From the NCBI GenBank assembly GCA_026413185.1, contig CM048653.1, positions 78,195,608-78,259,607 on the forward strand: DNA of 64,000 nucleotides, read 5' to 3'. Under the pieces are notes generated by a model. That model was given only the letters and a program-made list of their open reading frames with translations, was not told the DNA's origin and did no database searches. This document shows, piece by piece, positions 62,837 through 64,000 of the stretch. The translations under genes were made by a program, and so were the position numbers. The stretch's first letter is position 1, and the number at the start of each line of letters is the position of its first letter. Origin of the DNA: Pueraria montana var. lobata (taxonomy: Eukaryota > Streptophyta > Magnoliopsida > Fabales > Fabaceae).

Positions 62837-64000
62837 GGGATTACGGGGCACCAAAACCCAAAAGTCTTATTTTCGCACTAAGATCGCACAATGGGCCGAA
62901 AATGAACAACGGGCACAAAAATTGGACCACGGTGCACCTCGGACCTCAAAACTGAAAAGTGCTTTGAACATTATGGTTTTTTATGCATAAGAATGCACCG
63001 GGGATCACGGGCCACCAAAACCCAAAAGTCTTATTTTCACATGAAAATTGCACAAATGGCCGAAAATGCACCACCGACACCAAAATTGGGCCACGGGGCA
63101 GCACGGACCTTAAAACTGAAAAGAGTTCCAAGCATTATGGTTTTTTATACATATGAATGCACCAGGGATCACGAGCCACCAAAACCCAAAAGTCTTATTT
63201 TCGCACGAAAATTGCAAAATGCGACGAAAATGCACCACGGGCACCAAAATTGAAAAGTACTCTGAGCATTATGGTTTTTTATCGATAAGAAAGCACCAGG
63301 GATCACGCGGCACCAATACCCAAAAGTCTTATTTTCGCACGAAAATTGCACAAATGGGCGAAAATGTACCACGGGGACCAAAATTTGACCACGGGGCACC
63401 TCGGACCTCAAAACTTAAAAGTGCTCCGAGCATTATGGTTTTTTATGCGTGAGAATGCAACAGGGATCACGGGGCACCAAAACCCAAAAGTCTTATTTTC
63501 GCACGAAAATTGCACAATGGGCCGAAAATGCACCATGGGCAATAAAATTTGGCCACGGGGCACCTCGGACCTCAAAACTGAAATGTTCTCCGAGCATTAT
63601 GGTTTTTTATGCATGAGAATGCAACAGGGATCACGGGGCACCAAAACCAAAAAGTCTTATTTTCGCACGAAAATTGCACAATGGGTCAAAAATGCACCAC
63701 CGGCACCAAAATTGGAACATGAGGCACCTCGGACCTCAAAACTGAAAAGTGCTATGAGCTTTATTGTTTTTTATTCATAAGAATGCACCAGGGTTAACGA
63801 GGCACCAAAAACCAAAAGTCTTATTTTCGCACGAAAATTGCACAAATGGCTGAAAATGCACCACTGGCTCCAAAATTGGACCACGAGGCACCACGGACCT
63901 CAAAACTGGAAAGTTCTCCGAGCATTATGATTTTTAATGCATAAGAATGCACCAGGGATCACGGGGCACCAAAACCCAAAAGTCTTATTTTCGCACGAAA
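62837..64000 (+). repeat. HOR copy C8, cut by window edge (1,164 bp)
   Basis: C8 matches the other copies through its GATTTTTAATGCATAAG monomer and stops at the window end in CGCACGAAA. It has the CACCACCGGCACC state. The GAGTT(A/C)CGAGC site lies beyond the edge. Confidence 0.92.

Larger units (their letters stand above)
1..64000 (+). repeat. 164-bp satellite array filling the whole window
   Basis: A head-to-tail monomer of 164 bp repeats from the first to the last base, about 390 copies, truncated by both window edges. Phase can be followed by the near-invariant palindrome TTATGCATAA, the downstream GAATGCACCAGGGATCACGG and the block TTTTCGCACGAAAA. Successive anchors are usually exactly 164 bp apart. 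A consensus made by eye has 54 A, 31 T, 42 C and 37 G, about 48% GC with a clear A-over-T excess on the + strand. Apart from one inverted piece near 33.3 kb every monomer has the same orientation. No interspersed element, gene or unique spacer was seen. Satellite arrays of this kind form centromeric, pericentromeric or subtelomeric heterochromatin in eukaryotes. The monomer family is not one I recognise, and the chromosomal location is inferred from architecture alone. Confidence 0.97.
50427..64000 (+). repeat. Young 11-mer HOR array, exact 1,773-bp period
   Basis: Eleven monomers repeat as a block with a period of exactly 1,773 bp (1,772 for the first copy, which lacks one T near 50.57 kb). 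In the second copy the monomer lengths between anchors are 164, 164, 134, 164, 164, 164, 164, 163, 165, 163 and 164. Seven full copies and 1,164 bp of an eighth lie in the window; the array continues past the right edge. Copies differ by only a few bases, about eight between the first and second and fewer between later ones, so identity is above 99%. Marks within the unit, in order: CACTAAGATCGCACAATGGG, CCGGGGATCACGGGCC, ATACATATGAATGC, the 134-bp monomer, GCGTGAGAATGCAAC, GCATGAGAATGCAAC, GGGTTAACGAGG, GATTTTTAATGCATAAG, CCTGGGATCAAGG, ATTTTTTTTGCATAAG. This near-identity means recent homogenisation. Confidence 0.95.

Noticed and set aside
1..64000. CRISPR array
   Set aside because: Repeats are directly adjacent 164-bp units without unique spacers, far longer than CRISPR repeats, and no cas gene is present.
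1..64000. T6 run in each monomer as a Pol III or rho-independent terminator
   Set aside because: No A/B box, hairpin-plus-T-tract arrangement or upstream gene accompanies it. It is just part of the monomer.
20790..64000. The 1,804-bp and 1,773-bp 11-mers as copies of one HOR
   Set aside because: Their private monomer marks differ (for example GCTTTTTATGCTTAAG against GCGTGAGAATGCAAC) and the short 134-bp monomer is absent from the former, so equal order appears coincidental.

Overview
The whole 64-kb window is one eukaryotic satellite-DNA array. I found no protein-coding gene, RNA gene, transposon or unique-sequence island. The repeat is a head-to-tail monomer of 164 bp, about 48% GC, with roughly 390 copies. 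Every stretch I read, on both strands, can be placed on that monomer. A gene-free tandem array of this length, with a near-nucleosomal monomer arranged in higher-order repeats (HORs), is typical of centromeric or pericentromeric heterochromatin in plants and animals. I do not recognise the monomer as a named satellite and cannot give the species, so the centromeric assignment is an inference from architecture.

Layout. 1-7.2 kb: old, diverged monomers, many with TTTTGGCACG instead of TTTTCGCACG ('G-type'). 7.2-12.45 kb: 13-mer-like HOR of about 2.11-2.15 kb. 12.45-17.06 kb: diverged monomers with a local 820-bp (5-mer) period. 17.06-20.24 kb: 1,222-bp HOR with a 916-bp deletion form. 20.79-24.6 kb: 11-mer HOR of 1,804 bp with 7-mer and shorter derivatives. 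24.6-28.69 kb: a 13-mer (about 2.13 kb) followed by two 985-bp 6-mer derivatives. 28.7-30.3 kb: diverged monomers including a fresh monomer duplication. 30.3-32.85 kb: 9-mer HOR of 1,473 bp. 33.24-33.51 kb: the only inverted piece in the window, about 270 bp. 33.5-37.9 kb: mostly G-type monomers. 37.9-45.96 kb: C-type monomers with 4-mer and 5-mer local periods. 45.96-50.43 kb: a diverged 2.89-kb proto-HOR. 50.427 kb to the right edge: a strongly homogenised 11-mer HOR of exactly 1,773 bp, seven full copies and one cut by the window edge, differing by only a few bases per copy.

How it fits together. The window reads as a record of satellite evolution. Diverged monomers lie to the left, several independent HOR families lie in the middle, and a young, still-expanding HOR runs off the right edge. 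The monomer contains short direct repeats: three 19-bp A-rich sub-repeats, and two half-monomer repeats of CACGGGGCACC and AAAAGT. Most shortened or lengthened monomers have deletion or insertion sizes that match the distances between these internal repeats, so the indels are explained by slippage or unequal exchange. All long open frames are by-products of the repeat: 164 is not a multiple of 3, and the shared palindrome TTATGCATAA supplies both an ATG and a TAA, giving a stereotyped 336-nt frame. No coding feature is therefore called.
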